This document shows positions 1 to 10,452 of a stretch of 64,000 nucleotides of DNA, one piece after another. The notes below the pieces were generated by a model. That model searched no databases. It was not told where the DNA came from and worked only from the letters and a program-made list of their open reading frames with translations. The position numbers were made by a program, and so were the translations under genes. Positions within the stretch are counted from its first letter, which is position 1. Each line of letters opens with the position of its first letter. Location: contig NZ_CP066126.1 of assembly GCF_020544465.1 (NCBI RefSeq), positions 3,844,001 through 3,908,000 of the forward strand, given 5' to 3'. The DNA is from Chromobacterium rhizoryzae (GTDB lineage: Bacteria; Pseudomonadota; Gammaproteobacteria; Burkholderiales; Chromobacteriaceae).

Positions 1-38
1 TCCGGCCCGCGGCCCAAGCAGAAAGCATACTCCCGGCC

Positions 39-1367
39 ATGAAACCCTATGTCCTGATGGCGGCCTTGATCGCCGGAAGCAGCCACGCCGCGCCTCCGGC
101 CTCCGCCGCGCTGTCCACCGCCCCGCACCAGCAAGATCTCAAATCGGTGCGCAAGGAAATCGACACCCTGAAAAAAGACATCGCCCAGAAACAGGCGGTG
201 CAAAAAGAAGCCCAATCGGCGATCAAGGAATCGGAACAAGCCATTAGCCAGACCAGCCAGGCGCTGGTGAAGCTGGAAAAGAAACAAAGCAGCTCGGAAC
301 AGCAGCTCGAAGCGCTGCGCGCCCAGATCAACGCCAGCCGCAACAGCCTGGCCGCGGTGCGCCAGCGCGTGGCCCTGATGCTGGCGCGCCAGTACAAGAG
401 CGGCCAGCACGACGCGATGAAGCTGATGATGAACGCGAACGACCCCAATCAGAGCGCGCGCGACCTCGCCTACTATCAGCACATCGCCCGCGCCCAGCAG
501 CAATTGGTGGCCCAGCTGATCACCCACCAGCACGAGTTGGAAGCGCTGTCCTTCCAGCTGGAGCAGGAACTGGCGCGGCTCAACTCGCTGTCGGACCGCA
601 AGAGCCAGGAAAAGAGCTCGCTGCAGCAGGACAAGGCCAGCCAGCAGCAAGAACTCAACAAGGTCACCGGCGAGATCAAGACGGGACAGAGCAAACTCAG
701 CCAGTTGCAGGAAAACGAAAAACGCCTGACCGGCCTGATCGCCCAGATCAACAAGGAAATCCAGCGTCGCCGCGCCGAGATCGCGCGCAAGGCGGCGGAA
801 GAACGCAAGGCCAGGCTGGCCGCCGCCCGCGAAGCCGCGCGCAAGGAAAACGAACGCCGCCGCAAGCTGGCGGAAAACGCCAAGAAACAAGGCAAGCCGG
901 TGCCGGAGGAAGCCAAGCAGACGGTCACGGTGAAAGAGGAAGCCATCACCGACGTGGCCGACGACAGCGCCGCCGGCCGCGCCTTCGTCAGCCTGCAGGG
1001 GCGGATGAAAATGCCGGTGGCCGGACAATTGGTCGGCCGCTTCGGCAAGCCGCGTCAGCAAGGCGTCAGCTGGAAAGGCCTGTTCATCCAGACCGCCAAC
1101 GGCACCCCGGTGCGCAGCGTGGCCGACGGCACCGTGGTGTTCGCCGATCAACTGCGCGGTTTCGGCAACGCCGTTCTGGTCGATCACGGCGGCAATTACA
1201 TGACGGTCTATACCGGACTATCGGTGATAGGCAAATCCGTGGGCAGCAGCGTCAAGGCCGGCGACACGATCGGCAACACAGGAACACTGGACAGCGGCGA
1301 ATCCGGCCTGTACTTTGAAATCCGACACATGGGACGACCCCTAAACCCGCAAGCCTGGGCGCGCTAA
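39..1367 (+). CDS. envC: Murein hydrolase activator EnvC (degenerate LytM/M23 protein)
   Basis: Periplasmic activator of the division amidases AmiA/AmiB. The 442-residue protein has a signal peptide (about 1-23), a long charged coiled coil (about 30-290) and a C-terminal M23/LytM domain (about 325-440). The zinc ligands of active M23 enzymes are missing: Lys346 sits where the first His is expected (SWKGLFI), and the HxH motif reads YFE near 425. This is typical of EnvC, which regulates amidases rather than cutting peptidoglycan. The stop is 27 bp before the S41 protease start, so the two are probably co-transcribed, an arrangement common in proteobacteria. Confidence 0.93.
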   Translation: MKPYVLMAALIAGSSHAAPPASAALSTAPHQQDLKSVRKEIDTLKKDIAQKQAVQKEAQSAIKESEQAISQTSQALVKLEKKQSSSEQQLEALRAQINASRNSLAAVRQRVALMLARQYKSGQHDAMKLMMNANDPNQSARDLAYYQHIARAQQQLVAQLITHQHELEALSFQLEQELARLNSLSDRKSQEKSSLQQDKASQQQELNKVTGEIKTGQSKLSQLQENEKRLTGLIAQINKEIQRRRAEIARKAAEERKARLAAAREAARKENERRRKLAENAKKQGKPVPEEAKQTVTVKEEAITDVADDSAAGRAFVSLQGRMKMPVAGQLVGRFGKPRQQGVSWKGLFIQTANGTPVRSVADGTVVFADQLRGFGNAVLVDHGGNYMTVYTGLSVIGKSVGSSVKAGDTIGNTGTLDSGESGLYFEIRHMGRPLNPQAWAR

Positions 1368-1394
1368 GCCAGGCAACGGAGACAGATAACAAAC

Positions 1395-2837
1395 ATGAGC
1401 AGCCAAAGAATGAAGAAGATTGCCTGGCTAGTGGCCGGCGCCATGGCCGGCGGCGTGCTGACGCTGAGCATGCAAGCCTTTGCCGACAAGGGCGAATCCC
1501 CTCTGCCACTGAGCGAGCTGCGCACCTTCGCCGAAGTGTTTGGCCGCATCAAGCAGGACTACGTCGACCCGGTGGAAGACAAGAAGCTGATCACCGCCGC
1601 CATCAAGGGCATGCTGACCGGTCTGGACCCGCACTCCGACTACATGGACCCGGAGGCCTTCAAGGAACTCAAGGAAGGCACCCAGGGCGAATTCGGCGGC
1701 CTGGGCATCGAGATCGGCGCCGAGGACGGCCTGGTCAAGGTGGTGTCCCCTATCGAGGACACGCCGGCGCAGAAGGCGGGCATCAAGAGCGGCGACCTGA
1801 TCATCAAGATCGACGACACCCCGGTGCGCGGCCTGTCCCTGACCGACGCGGTGAAGAAAATGCGCGGCAAGCCGGGCACCAAGGTCACGCTGACCATCGC
1901 CCGCAAGACCGAGACCAAACCGCTGGTGTTCACGCTGGCGCGCGCAGTGATCAAGACCAAGAGCGTCAAATACAAGCTGTTGGAGCCGGACTTCGGCTAT
2001 GTGCGCATCACCCAGTTCCAGGAGCACACCTCCGAGGACCTGGCCGCCGGCGTGCAGGCGCTTTACAAGGAAAACAAGCAGGGGCTGAAAGGCCTGGTGC
2101 TGGACCTGCGCGACGATCCGGGCGGACTGCTCAACGGCGCGGTCGGCGTATCCGCCGCCTTCCTCGCCAAGAACCAGCTGGTGGTCTACACCGAAGGCCG
2201 CACGCCCGACGCCAAGATGCGCTTGACCGCCAATCTGCAGAACTACGCGCGTCCGAACGGCAGCGACCCGCTGGCCCGCCTGCCGGTGGAAGCCCGCAAC
2301 GTGCCGCTGGTGGTGCTGGTCAACGGCGGCTCCGCCTCGGCGTCGGAAATCGTCGCCGGCGCGCTGCAAGACCACAAGCGCGCGGTGCTGGTGGGCACCC
2401 AGACCTTCGGCAAGGGCTCGGTGCAATCCATCATGCCGCTGGGCAACGCCGGCGGTATCAAGCTGACCACCGCCCGCTACTTCACGCCCAACGGCCGCTC
2501 GATCCAGGCCAAGGGCATCGTGCCCGACGTGGTGGTGGAGGACGGCACGCTGACAGCGGCGGAACAAGCCATCCGCGTGCGCGAAGCCGATCTGGAAAAC
2601 CACTTGGCCAACCCCAACGGCGAGGACAAGCCGGCGTCCAAGAGCAGCGTCAAGCCGGCTCCCGCTCCGGCCCCCCAGCCGGCCCCGGCCAAGCCGGATG
2701 ACGGCAAGGACAAGGCCAAGCCGGAAGAAAAGAGCCAGTTCGGTCCGCGCGATCCCAACCCCAAGAACGACAACCAGCTGTCGCAGGCGCTGAACATTCT
2801 CAAGGTGCAGCAAATCCTGCAGAAAAAAGGCAGCTGA
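1395..2837 (+). CDS. S41 family carboxy-terminal processing protease (CtpA/Prc type)
   Basis: Exported serine protease that trims the C-termini of periplasmic proteins. The 480-residue protein has an N-terminal membrane or signal segment (about 8-30), a PDZ domain (about 98-178) and an S41 catalytic core. The core carries the motif GGSASASEIVAGAL (Ser315 probable nucleophile) and the catalytic Lys340 in TFGKGSVQ. A proline/lysine-rich linker (about 408-450) precedes the C-terminus. It directly follows envC and ends at a strong terminator. Confidence 0.93.
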   Translation: MSSQRMKKIAWLVAGAMAGGVLTLSMQAFADKGESPLPLSELRTFAEVFGRIKQDYVDPVEDKKLITAAIKGMLTGLDPHSDYMDPEAFKELKEGTQGEFGGLGIEIGAEDGLVKVVSPIEDTPAQKAGIKSGDLIIKIDDTPVRGLSLTDAVKKMRGKPGTKVTLTIARKTETKPLVFTLARAVIKTKSVKYKLLEPDFGYVRITQFQEHTSEDLAAGVQALYKENKQGLKGLVLDLRDDPGGLLNGAVGVSAAFLAKNQLVVYTEGRTPDAKMRLTANLQNYARPNGSDPLARLPVEARNVPLVVLVNGGSASASEIVAGALQDHKRAVLVGTQTFGKGSVQSIMPLGNAGGIKLTTARYFTPNGRSIQAKGIVPDVVVEDGTLTAAEQAIRVREADLENHLANPNGEDKPASKSSVKPAPAPAPQPAPAKPDDGKDKAKPEEKSQFGPRDPNPKNDNQLSQALNILKVQQILQKKGS

Positions 2838-2857
2838 TCCCGCGACGGCAGCCATCG

Positions 2858-2887
2858 CGCGCCCCTGGTTTTTCCAGGGGCGTTTTT
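2858..2887 (+). terminator. Rho-independent terminator of envC-ctpA
   Basis: GCCCCTGG and CCAGGGGC arms close a T-rich loop and are followed by GTTTTT, just after the protease stop. Confidence 0.85.
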
Positions 2888-2981
2888 CATGCGCGCCCGC
2901 TATTGTCCTCCTGCAAAACACCGTCATTCCTGCTACGCTATCCGGCTCAACCCTAGTTTTCCGGCCGGAGCCGCTGACCCC

Positions 2982-4286
2982 ATGCTTACCCGCGAATTCG
3001 TGCTTTCCTTTCGCGAAGCCGCCCCCTATATCAACGCCTACCGCGGCAAGACCTTCGTGCTGGCCGTCAGCGGAGAAACCCTGCAGGACGGCGAATTCGC
3101 CAGCCTGGCCCAGGACATCAACCTCTTGGTCAGCCTGGGCGTGCGCATCGTGCTGGTGCACGGCATCCGCCCGCAGATCGAGGGCCTGCTGAAACGACAC
3201 GGCATCGCCCGCCTGTTCCACCGCGACCGCCGCGTCACCGACGCCGCCACCATGGATGTGGTCAAGCAGGCGGCCGGCGCCACCCGCTGCGACATCGAAG
3301 CGCTGCTGTCCATGGGCATGCCCAATTCGCCGATGCACGGCGCCCACCTGCGCGTGGCCGGCGGCAACTTCGTCACCGCCCAGCCGCTGGGCGTGCTGGA
3401 CGGCGTGGACATGCAATACACCGGCCAGGTGCGCCGCGCCGACGGCGCCGCCATCCGCGCCCGCCTAGACCACGGCGAGCTGGTGCTGCTGTCGCCCATC
3501 GGCTACTCGCTGACCGGCGAGGCCTTCAACCTGACCATGGAAGAACTGGCCACCCATGTCGCCATCACCTTGAAGGCGGAAAAGCTGATCTTCGTGATCG
3601 AGCAACGCGGCGTGATGCTGGACGAGGAACTGATCAGCACGCTGACCGCGCAGCAGGCCGAGGATCTGCTGGCCTCCGGCCGGCTGCAGGAAGACGTCAG
3701 CGCCTACCTGCCCTACGCCATCCGCGCCACCCGCGAAGGCATCCCGCGCGCCCACTTGATCAGCCGCCACGCCGACGGCGCCTTGCTGGTGGAACACTTC
3801 ACCCGCGGCGGCAACGGCACCATGATCGCCCGCGATCCGCTGGTGAGGGTGCGCAACGCCAGCATCGAAGACATCGGCGACATCATCGGCCTGATCCAGC
3901 CGCTGGAAGAACAAGGCGTGCTGGTCAAGCGCAGCCGCGAACACCTGGAAGTGGAGATCGGCGAATACTCGGTGCTGGAACACGACGGCAAGATCTACGG
4001 CTGCGTGGCCATGCACTCCTTCCCCGACTCCGGCACCGCCGAACTGGCCTGCCTGGCGGTGGCTCAGGACAAGCGCGACGGCGGCTTCGGCGAGATGCTG
4101 CTCAAACATGTGGAATACCAGGCGCGCACCCAGGGCCTGCAATCGCTGTTCGTGCTCACCACCCAGACCGCGCACTGGTTTGTCGAGCGCGGCTTCGCCG
4201 AGGCGGACAAGAGCGCGTTGCCGCTGGCGCGGCAGCAGTTCTACAACTATCAGCGCCGCTCCAAGGTTTTCGTCAAGGTCTTGTAA
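2982..4286 (+). CDS. argA: Amino-acid N-acetyltransferase (N-acetylglutamate synthase)
   Basis: First step of arginine biosynthesis: acetyl-CoA plus glutamate to N-acetylglutamate, in the cytoplasm. The 434-residue protein has an amino-acid-kinase-like domain (about 18-270) and a C-terminal GNAT acetyltransferase domain (about 288-432), close to E. coli ArgA (443 residues). The frame is open from an ATG at 2889, but that codon lies inside the preceding terminator; the ATG at 2982 (MLTREFVLSFREAAPYI) matches the family N-terminus. Regulation by arginine is known for the family but is not visible here. Confidence 0.94.
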   Translation: MLTREFVLSFREAAPYINAYRGKTFVLAVSGETLQDGEFASLAQDINLLVSLGVRIVLVHGIRPQIEGLLKRHGIARLFHRDRRVTDAATMDVVKQAAGATRCDIEALLSMGMPNSPMHGAHLRVAGGNFVTAQPLGVLDGVDMQYTGQVRRADGAAIRARLDHGELVLLSPIGYSLTGEAFNLTMEELATHVAITLKAEKLIFVIEQRGVMLDEELISTLTAQQAEDLLASGRLQEDVSAYLPYAIRATREGIPRAHLISRHADGALLVEHFTRGGNGTMIARDPLVRVRNASIEDIGDIIGLIQPLEEQGVLVKRSREHLEVEIGEYSVLEHDGKIYGCVAMHSFPDSGTAELACLAVAQDKRDGGFGEMLLKHVEYQARTQGLQSLFVLTTQTAHWFVERGFAEADKSALPLARQQFYNYQRRSKVFVKVL

Positions 4287-4373
4287 GCCTAGGGCCGCGT
4301 CGAGGTTGGAAGCGTTTCATCTCTGTGACACAATATTGAATTAACCTTTTTCCGATATTTTAAGGATTGCGCC

Positions 4374-4646
4374 ATGAGCAGAACCGTCAATTGCGTCAAG
4401 CTGGGCCGCGAAGCCGAGGCCCTCGACTTCCCGCCGCTGCCGGGCGAACTGGGCAAGCGAGTGTTTGAGAACGTGTCCAAGGAAGCCTGGCAAGGCTGGC
4501 TGCGCTATCAGACCATGCTGATCAACGAAAACCGCCTGAGCCTGGCCGACGCCCGCGCCCGCCAGTATCTGGCCGCGCAGCTGGAAGCCTATTTCTTCGG
4601 CGACGGCGCCGACGCTCCCGCCGGCTATACTCCGCCGCAGAACTAA
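4374..4646 (+). CDS. yggX: Fe(2+)-trafficking / oxidative damage protection protein YggX
   Basis: Small cytoplasmic protein that helps protect iron-sulfur clusters from oxidation. The 90 residues match the YggX family over their full length: conserved N-terminal Cys7 (NCVKLG), a PPLPGELG segment and the W-x-x-W-x-x-YQTMLINENRL core. It is a single-gene unit between argA and ppk1 with its own terminator. Confidence 0.95.
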   Translation: MSRTVNCVKLGREAEALDFPPLPGELGKRVFENVSKEAWQGWLRYQTMLINENRLSLADARARQYLAAQLEAYFFGDGADAPAGYTPPQN

Positions 4647-4656
4647 TCGCCATGCC

Positions 4657-4684
4657 CAGCCCTCCAAGCGAGGGCTTTGTTTTT
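4657..4684 (+). terminator. Terminator after yggX
   Basis: AGCCCTC / GAGGGCT stem with a five-base loop, followed by TTGTTTTT. Confidence 0.85.
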
Positions 4685-4717
4685 CCCTGAACTCTCCACT
4701 GTTGGCTTGAACCCCGT

Positions 4718-6775
4718 ATGTCACACACGCAAGACCTGCTGATCAACCGCGAACTTGGCCTGCTCGAATTCAACCGCCGCGTGCTGGCCCAGGCGGAAGA
4801 CGCCAACCTGCCGCTGCTGGAACGGCTGAAATTCCTGTGCATCGTGTCCTCCAACATGGACGAGTTCTTCGAAGTGCGCGTGGCCTGGCTGCAGGAAACC
4901 GCCGAGGCCACCCCGGAGCGCATCCTGGCCGACGGCTCCACGCCGGAACAGGCGCTGGCCAAGGTGGCCACCGCCGCCCACCAATTGGTGCGCGACCAGT
5001 ACGCGGTGATGAGCGAAGTGCTGTTCCCGGCGCTGCGCGAGGAAAACATCATCTTCCTGCGCCGCAATGAATGGAGTCCGGCTCAGCAGCAATGGGTGCG
5101 GGATTTCTTCTTCCGCGAACTGATGCCCATCCTGACCCCGATAGGTCTGGACCCGTCCCACCCCTTCCCCAAGGTGCTGAACAAATCCTTGAACTTCGCG
5201 GTGGAGCTGGAAGGCCGCGACGCCTTCGGCCGCGCCTCCGGCATCGCCATCGTCCAGGCGCCGCGCATCCTGCCGCGGGTGATCAAGCTGCCGGCGGACG
5301 TCAGCGACGGCCACCGCCACACCTTCGTCTTCCTGTCCTCCATCCTGCACTCGCACGTGCACGAGCTGTTCAGCGGCATGGCGGTCAAGGGCTGCTACCA
5401 ATTCCGCGTCACCCGCGACAGCGAGCTGACGGTGGAAGACGAGGAAGTGAAAAACCTGCGCACCGCCTTGCAAGGCGAGTTGCGCCAGCGCCAGTTCGGC
5501 GACGCGGTGCGGCTGGAGATCGCCGACACCTGCCCGGCGCACATGGAAGAATTCCTGCTGACCCAGTTCAACCTCAAGCCGCGCGACGTCTACCGCGTCA
5601 ACGGCCCGGTCAATCTGGTGCGGCTGATGCAGGTGCCGGACCTGGTGGACCGGCCGGATCTGAAGTTCACGCCCTTCATCCCCACGCTGCCGGAAATGCT
5701 GCGCAAGAAAACGCCGCTGTTCGACGCCATCCGCAAAGGCGACATCCTGCTGCATCACCCCTTCCAGAGCTTCCAGCCGGTGATAGACATGCTGACGCTG
5801 GCCGCGTCCGATCCGCACGTGGTGGCCATCAAGATGACGGTGTACCGCACCGGCACCGACTCGGTGCTGATGGAATCGCTGATCGCCGCCGCCCGCGCCG
5901 GCAAACAGGTGACCGTGGTGGTGGAATTGATGGCCCGCTTCGACGAGGAAGCCAATATCGGCTGGGCCAGCCGGCTGGAAGACGCCGGCGCCCACGTGGT
6001 CTACGGCGTGATCGGCTACAAAGTGCACGCCAAGATGCTGATGGTGGTGCGCCGCGAGGAACACGGCCTGCGCCGCTACGTGCATCTGGGCACCGGCAAC
6101 TACCACCCGCGCACCGCCCGCCTCTACACCGACTTCGGCCTGCTGACCTGCAACGAGCAGATCGCCAGCGACGTCAACGACATCTTCGTGCAGCTGACCG
6201 GCCTGGGCCGCGCCAGCCAGCTCAAGCTGCTGTTCCAGAGCCCGTTCACCCTGCACAGCATGGTGATGGAGGCGATAGACCGCGAAATCGCCCACGCCCA
6301 GGCCGGCAAGCCGGCGCAGATCATCGCCAAGATGAACGCCCTGCTGGAAAGCCAGGTGATTCACGCGCTGTACCGCGCCAGCCAGGCCGGGGTCAAGATC
6401 CAGCTGATCGTGCGCGGCGTGTGCGCGCTGCGGCCCGGCGTGCCGGGGCTGTCCGACAACATCGTCGTGCGCTCCATCGTCGGCCGCTTCCTGGAACACC
6501 CGCGCGTGTTCTACTTCCACAACGACCGCAAGGAAGACCTGCTGATCGCCAGCGCCGACTGGATGGGCCGCAACTTCTTCCGCCGCATCGAAACCTGCGT
6601 GCCCATCGTCGACGTCAAACTCAAGCGCCGGGTGATCAAGGAAGCGCTGCGTCTCTATCTGGACGACAACGTCAACGCCTGGGACATGCTGCCGGACGGC
6701 AGCTACAAACGCCGCAGCTCCCGCGGCAAGCCGCACTGCGCGCAACTGCAATTGCTGGAAGAGTACACCCGCTGA
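4718..6775 (+). CDS. ppk1: Polyphosphate kinase 1
   Basis: Reversibly transfers the ATP gamma-phosphate to long-chain polyphosphate. The 685-residue protein has the family's N-terminal helical, head and two phospholipase-D-like C-terminal domains. The autophosphorylated histidine is His437 in YKVHAKM, followed by GTGNYH. The second catalytic region is HNDRKEDLLIASADWMGRN near the C-terminus. Length and motifs are normal. Confidence 0.96.
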   Translation: MSHTQDLLINRELGLLEFNRRVLAQAEDANLPLLERLKFLCIVSSNMDEFFEVRVAWLQETAEATPERILADGSTPEQALAKVATAAHQLVRDQYAVMSEVLFPALREENIIFLRRNEWSPAQQQWVRDFFFRELMPILTPIGLDPSHPFPKVLNKSLNFAVELEGRDAFGRASGIAIVQAPRILPRVIKLPADVSDGHRHTFVFLSSILHSHVHELFSGMAVKGCYQFRVTRDSELTVEDEEVKNLRTALQGELRQRQFGDAVRLEIADTCPAHMEEFLLTQFNLKPRDVYRVNGPVNLVRLMQVPDLVDRPDLKFTPFIPTLPEMLRKKTPLFDAIRKGDILLHHPFQSFQPVIDMLTLAASDPHVVAIKMTVYRTGTDSVLMESLIAAARAGKQVTVVVELMARFDEEANIGWASRLEDAGAHVVYGVIGYKVHAKMLMVVRREEHGLRRYVHLGTGNYHPRTARLYTDFGLLTCNEQIASDVNDIFVQLTGLGRASQLKLLFQSPFTLHSMVMEAIDREIAHAQAGKPAQIIAKMNALLESQVIHALYRASQAGVKIQLIVRGVCALRPGVPGLSDNIVVRSIVGRFLEHPRVFYFHNDRKEDLLIASADWMGRNFFRRIETCVPIVDVKLKRRVIKEALRLYLDDNVNAWDMLPDGSYKRRSSRGKPHCAQLQLLEEYTR

Positions 6776-6824
6776 CACCCGGCCCGCGGCCTGGCCGCGG
6801 GCGCGTTCCCCCGCAAGGACCACC

Positions 6825-7304
6825 ATGGAAATCGCCGGCTACAGTCTTGCCGCCCTGCTCATCGTCGCCGGCCTGGCCGGCACCATGCTGCCCATCATCC
6901 CCGGCCTGCCGCTGATGTTCGGCGGCCTGCTGCTGGCCGCCTGGCTGGACAACTTCAACCATCTGGGCGCGATCAGCCTGATCATCATGGCCCTGCTCAC
7001 CGCGCTGGGCCTGGTGATTGACTTCTTCGCCGGCCTGCTGGGCGCCAAGGCCAGCGGCGCCAGCAGCCAGGCGCTGTGGGGCGCCTTCATCGGCGGCATC
7101 GTCGGCATGTTCTTCGGCCTGGCCGGCGTGCTGCTCGGCCCTCTGGTCGGCGCCGTCATCGGCGAGTTCATCGCCCGCAAGGACGCCTTCCAGGCCGGCA
7201 AGGTCGGCATCGGCACCTTTATCGGCTTCATCGTCGGCGCGGTGGCCAAGGTGGCCTGCGCCTTCGCCATGCTGGCGACCGCGGCGCTGGCGCTACTGTT
7301 CTAG
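6825..7304 (+). CDS. DUF456 family inner-membrane protein
   Basis: The 159-residue protein is almost entirely hydrophobic, with about five membrane segments rich in Gly/Ala (PIIPGLPLMFGG, GGIVGMFFGLAGVLLGP). This pattern matches the DUF456 family, whose function is not established. A Shine-Dalgarno AAGGA lies at 6816-6820. It sits alone, 49 bp after ppk1, followed by a palindromic repeat. Confidence 0.85.
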   Translation: MEIAGYSLAALLIVAGLAGTMLPIIPGLPLMFGGLLLAAWLDNFNHLGAISLIIMALLTALGLVIDFFAGLLGAKASGASSQALWGAFIGGIVGMFFGLAGVLLGPLVGAVIGEFIARKDAFQAGKVGIGTFIGFIVGAVAKVACAFAMLATAALALLF

Positions 7305-7323
7305 CGGCCGCGCGGCTGACCTA

Positions 7324-7465
7324 AGAACCTATTCAAAGTCTACTGCGCTTCGGCGATACGGCGTTGAAACCGGCTTCAGAATGCTCATGTACTGTATGTA
7401 CATTCCGCTTCTTCAGCCGTTTTCGCCTTGTCTCGCCCTTGCTCGCGAGACTTTGAACAGGCTCT
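7324..7465. repeat. Intergenic palindromic repeat, copy 1 (142 bp)
   Basis: Ends are imperfect inverted repeats: AGAACCTATTCAAAGTCT (7324-7341) against AGACTTTGAACAGGCTCT (7448-7465), 16 of 18 paired. The interior carries the shared block ATGCTCATGTAC...GTACATTCCGCTT, then GCCGTTTTCGCCTTGTCTCGCC. The same layout recurs at 9190-9334 and 19880-20017. There is no ORF. Confidence 0.8.
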
Positions 7466-7522
7466 ACACCGGGGGATTTGGTAGAATCCCGGTTTATCCC
7501 CTTCAATCCAGCGTGAATACCG

Positions 7523-9189
<1,667 letters not shown>

Positions 9190-9190
<1 letters not shown>

Positions 9191-9334
9191 GAGCCTGGTT
9201 ACGATCTGCTGCGCGTCGTGAAGCGTGACACAGTGAGTACCGCCTCGAAATGCTCATGTACCTCAAGTACATTCCGCTTTCTCTGCCGTTTTCGCCTTGT
9301 CTCGCCTTAGCTCTCGCGATCGTAAACACGCTCT
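9190..9334. repeat. Intergenic palindromic repeat, copy 2 (145 bp)
   Basis: Terminal inverted repeats AGAGCCTGGTTACGATC (9190-9206) and GATCGTAAACACGCTCT (9318-9334) pair at 15 of 17 positions. The interior reads AATGCTCATGTACCTCAAGT, then ACATTCCGCTTT and TGCCGTTTTCGCCTTGTCTC, as in copy 1. The first base overlaps the ettA stop codon. Confidence 0.8.
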
Positions 9335-9337
9335 ATA

Positions 9338-9368
9338 GAAAAAAGCCCGGATTCTCCGGGCTTTTTTC
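9338..9368. terminator. Bidirectional terminator between ettA and pyrD
   Basis: AAAAAAGCCCGG / CCGGGCTTTTTT stem. It has A-run and T-run flanks and can serve both convergent genes. Confidence 0.85.
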
Positions 9369-9374
9369 ATGCGC

Positions 9375-10307
9375 TCACAGCGTCTTCAACCGCCCGCGGA
9401 ACTCATCCAGCCGCTGGTAGCCCTTGGCCTGCATGATGGCGGCCAGCTCCGCCTCGATGCGATCGAAGGCACTGACGCCCTCCTCGTGCAGGCAGGTGCC
9501 CACCTGCACCGCGGCGGCGCCGGCCAGGATGTGCATGAAGGCCTCCGCCCCGCTCTTCACCCCGCCGCAGCCTATCACATGCTTGTCGGCCAGCAGCAGG
9601 GCGAACTCGCGCACATTGGCCAGCGCCGTCGGCAACACGTAGTCGCCTCCCAAGCCGCCCAGCCCGCCCTTGGGTTTGATCACCGCGGACTCGCTGTCCA
9701 GATCGATCACCAGGCCGTTGCCCACCGAGTTGATGCAGGTGACGAAGCGCAGCAGCGGGAAGGCGTTCAACACCGCGGCCATGGCGGCGAAGTGCGCCGG
9801 ATCGAAATACGGCGGCAGCTTGACGCCGAACGGCCGCGCGTACACCCGGCTGATCGCCGCCAGAGCCTCGGCGCTGGCGGCGAAGTCATAGCCCAGCTGC
9901 GGCTTGCCCGGCAGATTGGGGCAGGACAGGTTCACCTCCGGCAGGCAGGGCAGCTTCAGCGCCGCCAGTTCGGTCAGGATGGTCAGGGTGTCGTCCAGCG
10001 TCATGCCGGACACGGACAGAAACAGCGGCTTGGCGTCGTCGTAAGCCTGGGCGTAGTCCAGGTAATAGCGGTAGCCCTCGTTGGGCAGGCCCATGGAATT
10101 GATGCTGCCCAGCGCGGTGCGCCGATAACGCGGCTCGGGATTGCCGGCGCGCGGCTCCAGCGTGCAGCTCTTGGTCACCACCGCGCCGGCGGCGGAGCGG
10201 CGCACCTGCTCCAGTTCCTCCCGCGTGCGGCAATAGACGCCGGAAGCGTTGAACAGGGGGCTGGCCATCTTCATGCCCAGCCAGGAAACGGATAGATCCA
10301 GCGACAT
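9375..10307 (-). CDS. pyrD: Dihydroorotate dehydrogenase, class 1A (fumarate-type)
   Basis: Oxidises dihydroorotate to orotate in pyrimidine synthesis. Class 1A enzymes are soluble FMN dimers that use fumarate. The active-site segment NLSCPNLPGKPQLGYD and the stretches TKSCTLEPR, GNPEPRY and GSINSMGLPN align closely with the Lactococcus PyrDA pattern. There is no N-terminal membrane helix, so it is not the quinone-linked class 2 enzyme usual in proteobacteria. The ATG at 10307 (MSLDLSVSWLG) follows GGAGGG; an upstream ATG at 10328 is an alternative. The gene name is by function only. Confidence 0.88.
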   Translation of the reverse strand: MSLDLSVSWLGMKMASPLFNASGVYCRTREELEQVRRSAAGAVVTKSCTLEPRAGNPEPRYRRTALGSINSMGLPNEGYRYYLDYAQAYDDAKPLFLSVSGMTLDDTLTILTELAALKLPCLPEVNLSCPNLPGKPQLGYDFAASAEALAAISRVYARPFGVKLPPYFDPAHFAAMAAVLNAFPLLRFVTCINSVGNGLVIDLDSESAVIKPKGGLGGLGGDYVLPTALANVREFALLLADKHVIGCGGVKSGAEAFMHILAGAAAVQVGTCLHEEGVSAFDRIEAELAAIMQAKGYQRLDEFRGRLKTL

Positions 10308-10397
10308 CGCGCCCTCCGGCGAATTCATCTGCCGGCGATGATAGACGCAAGCCTCGCCGGCCATGCTGCGCCAAGTCAAAACCGGCGCGGACGCCGC

Positions 10398-10427
10398 AAA
10401 ACAAACGGCCGCCCTGAAGGCGGCCGC
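10398..10427 (-). terminator. Terminator after the bacterioferritin gene
   Basis: On the minus strand, CGGCCGCC-TTCA-GGGCGGCCG is followed by TTTGTTTT. Confidence 0.75.
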
Positions 10428-10452
10428 GTCTTAACGCCGAAATCCCCGGAGC

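Noticed and set aside
2889..2981. N-terminal extension of argA from the ATG at 2889
   Set aside because: The ATG lies within the terminator of the previous operon and the extra residues are not family-like.
1428..3416. Long minus-strand open frame opposite the S41 protease and argA
   Set aside because: His/Gly/Arg-rich shadow typical of antisense frames in GC-rich genes; the plus-strand genes have clear families.
4721..6826. 701-codon minus-strand frame opposite ppk1
   Set aside because: Mirror frame of a conserved gene, composition typical of antisense reading, no start context.
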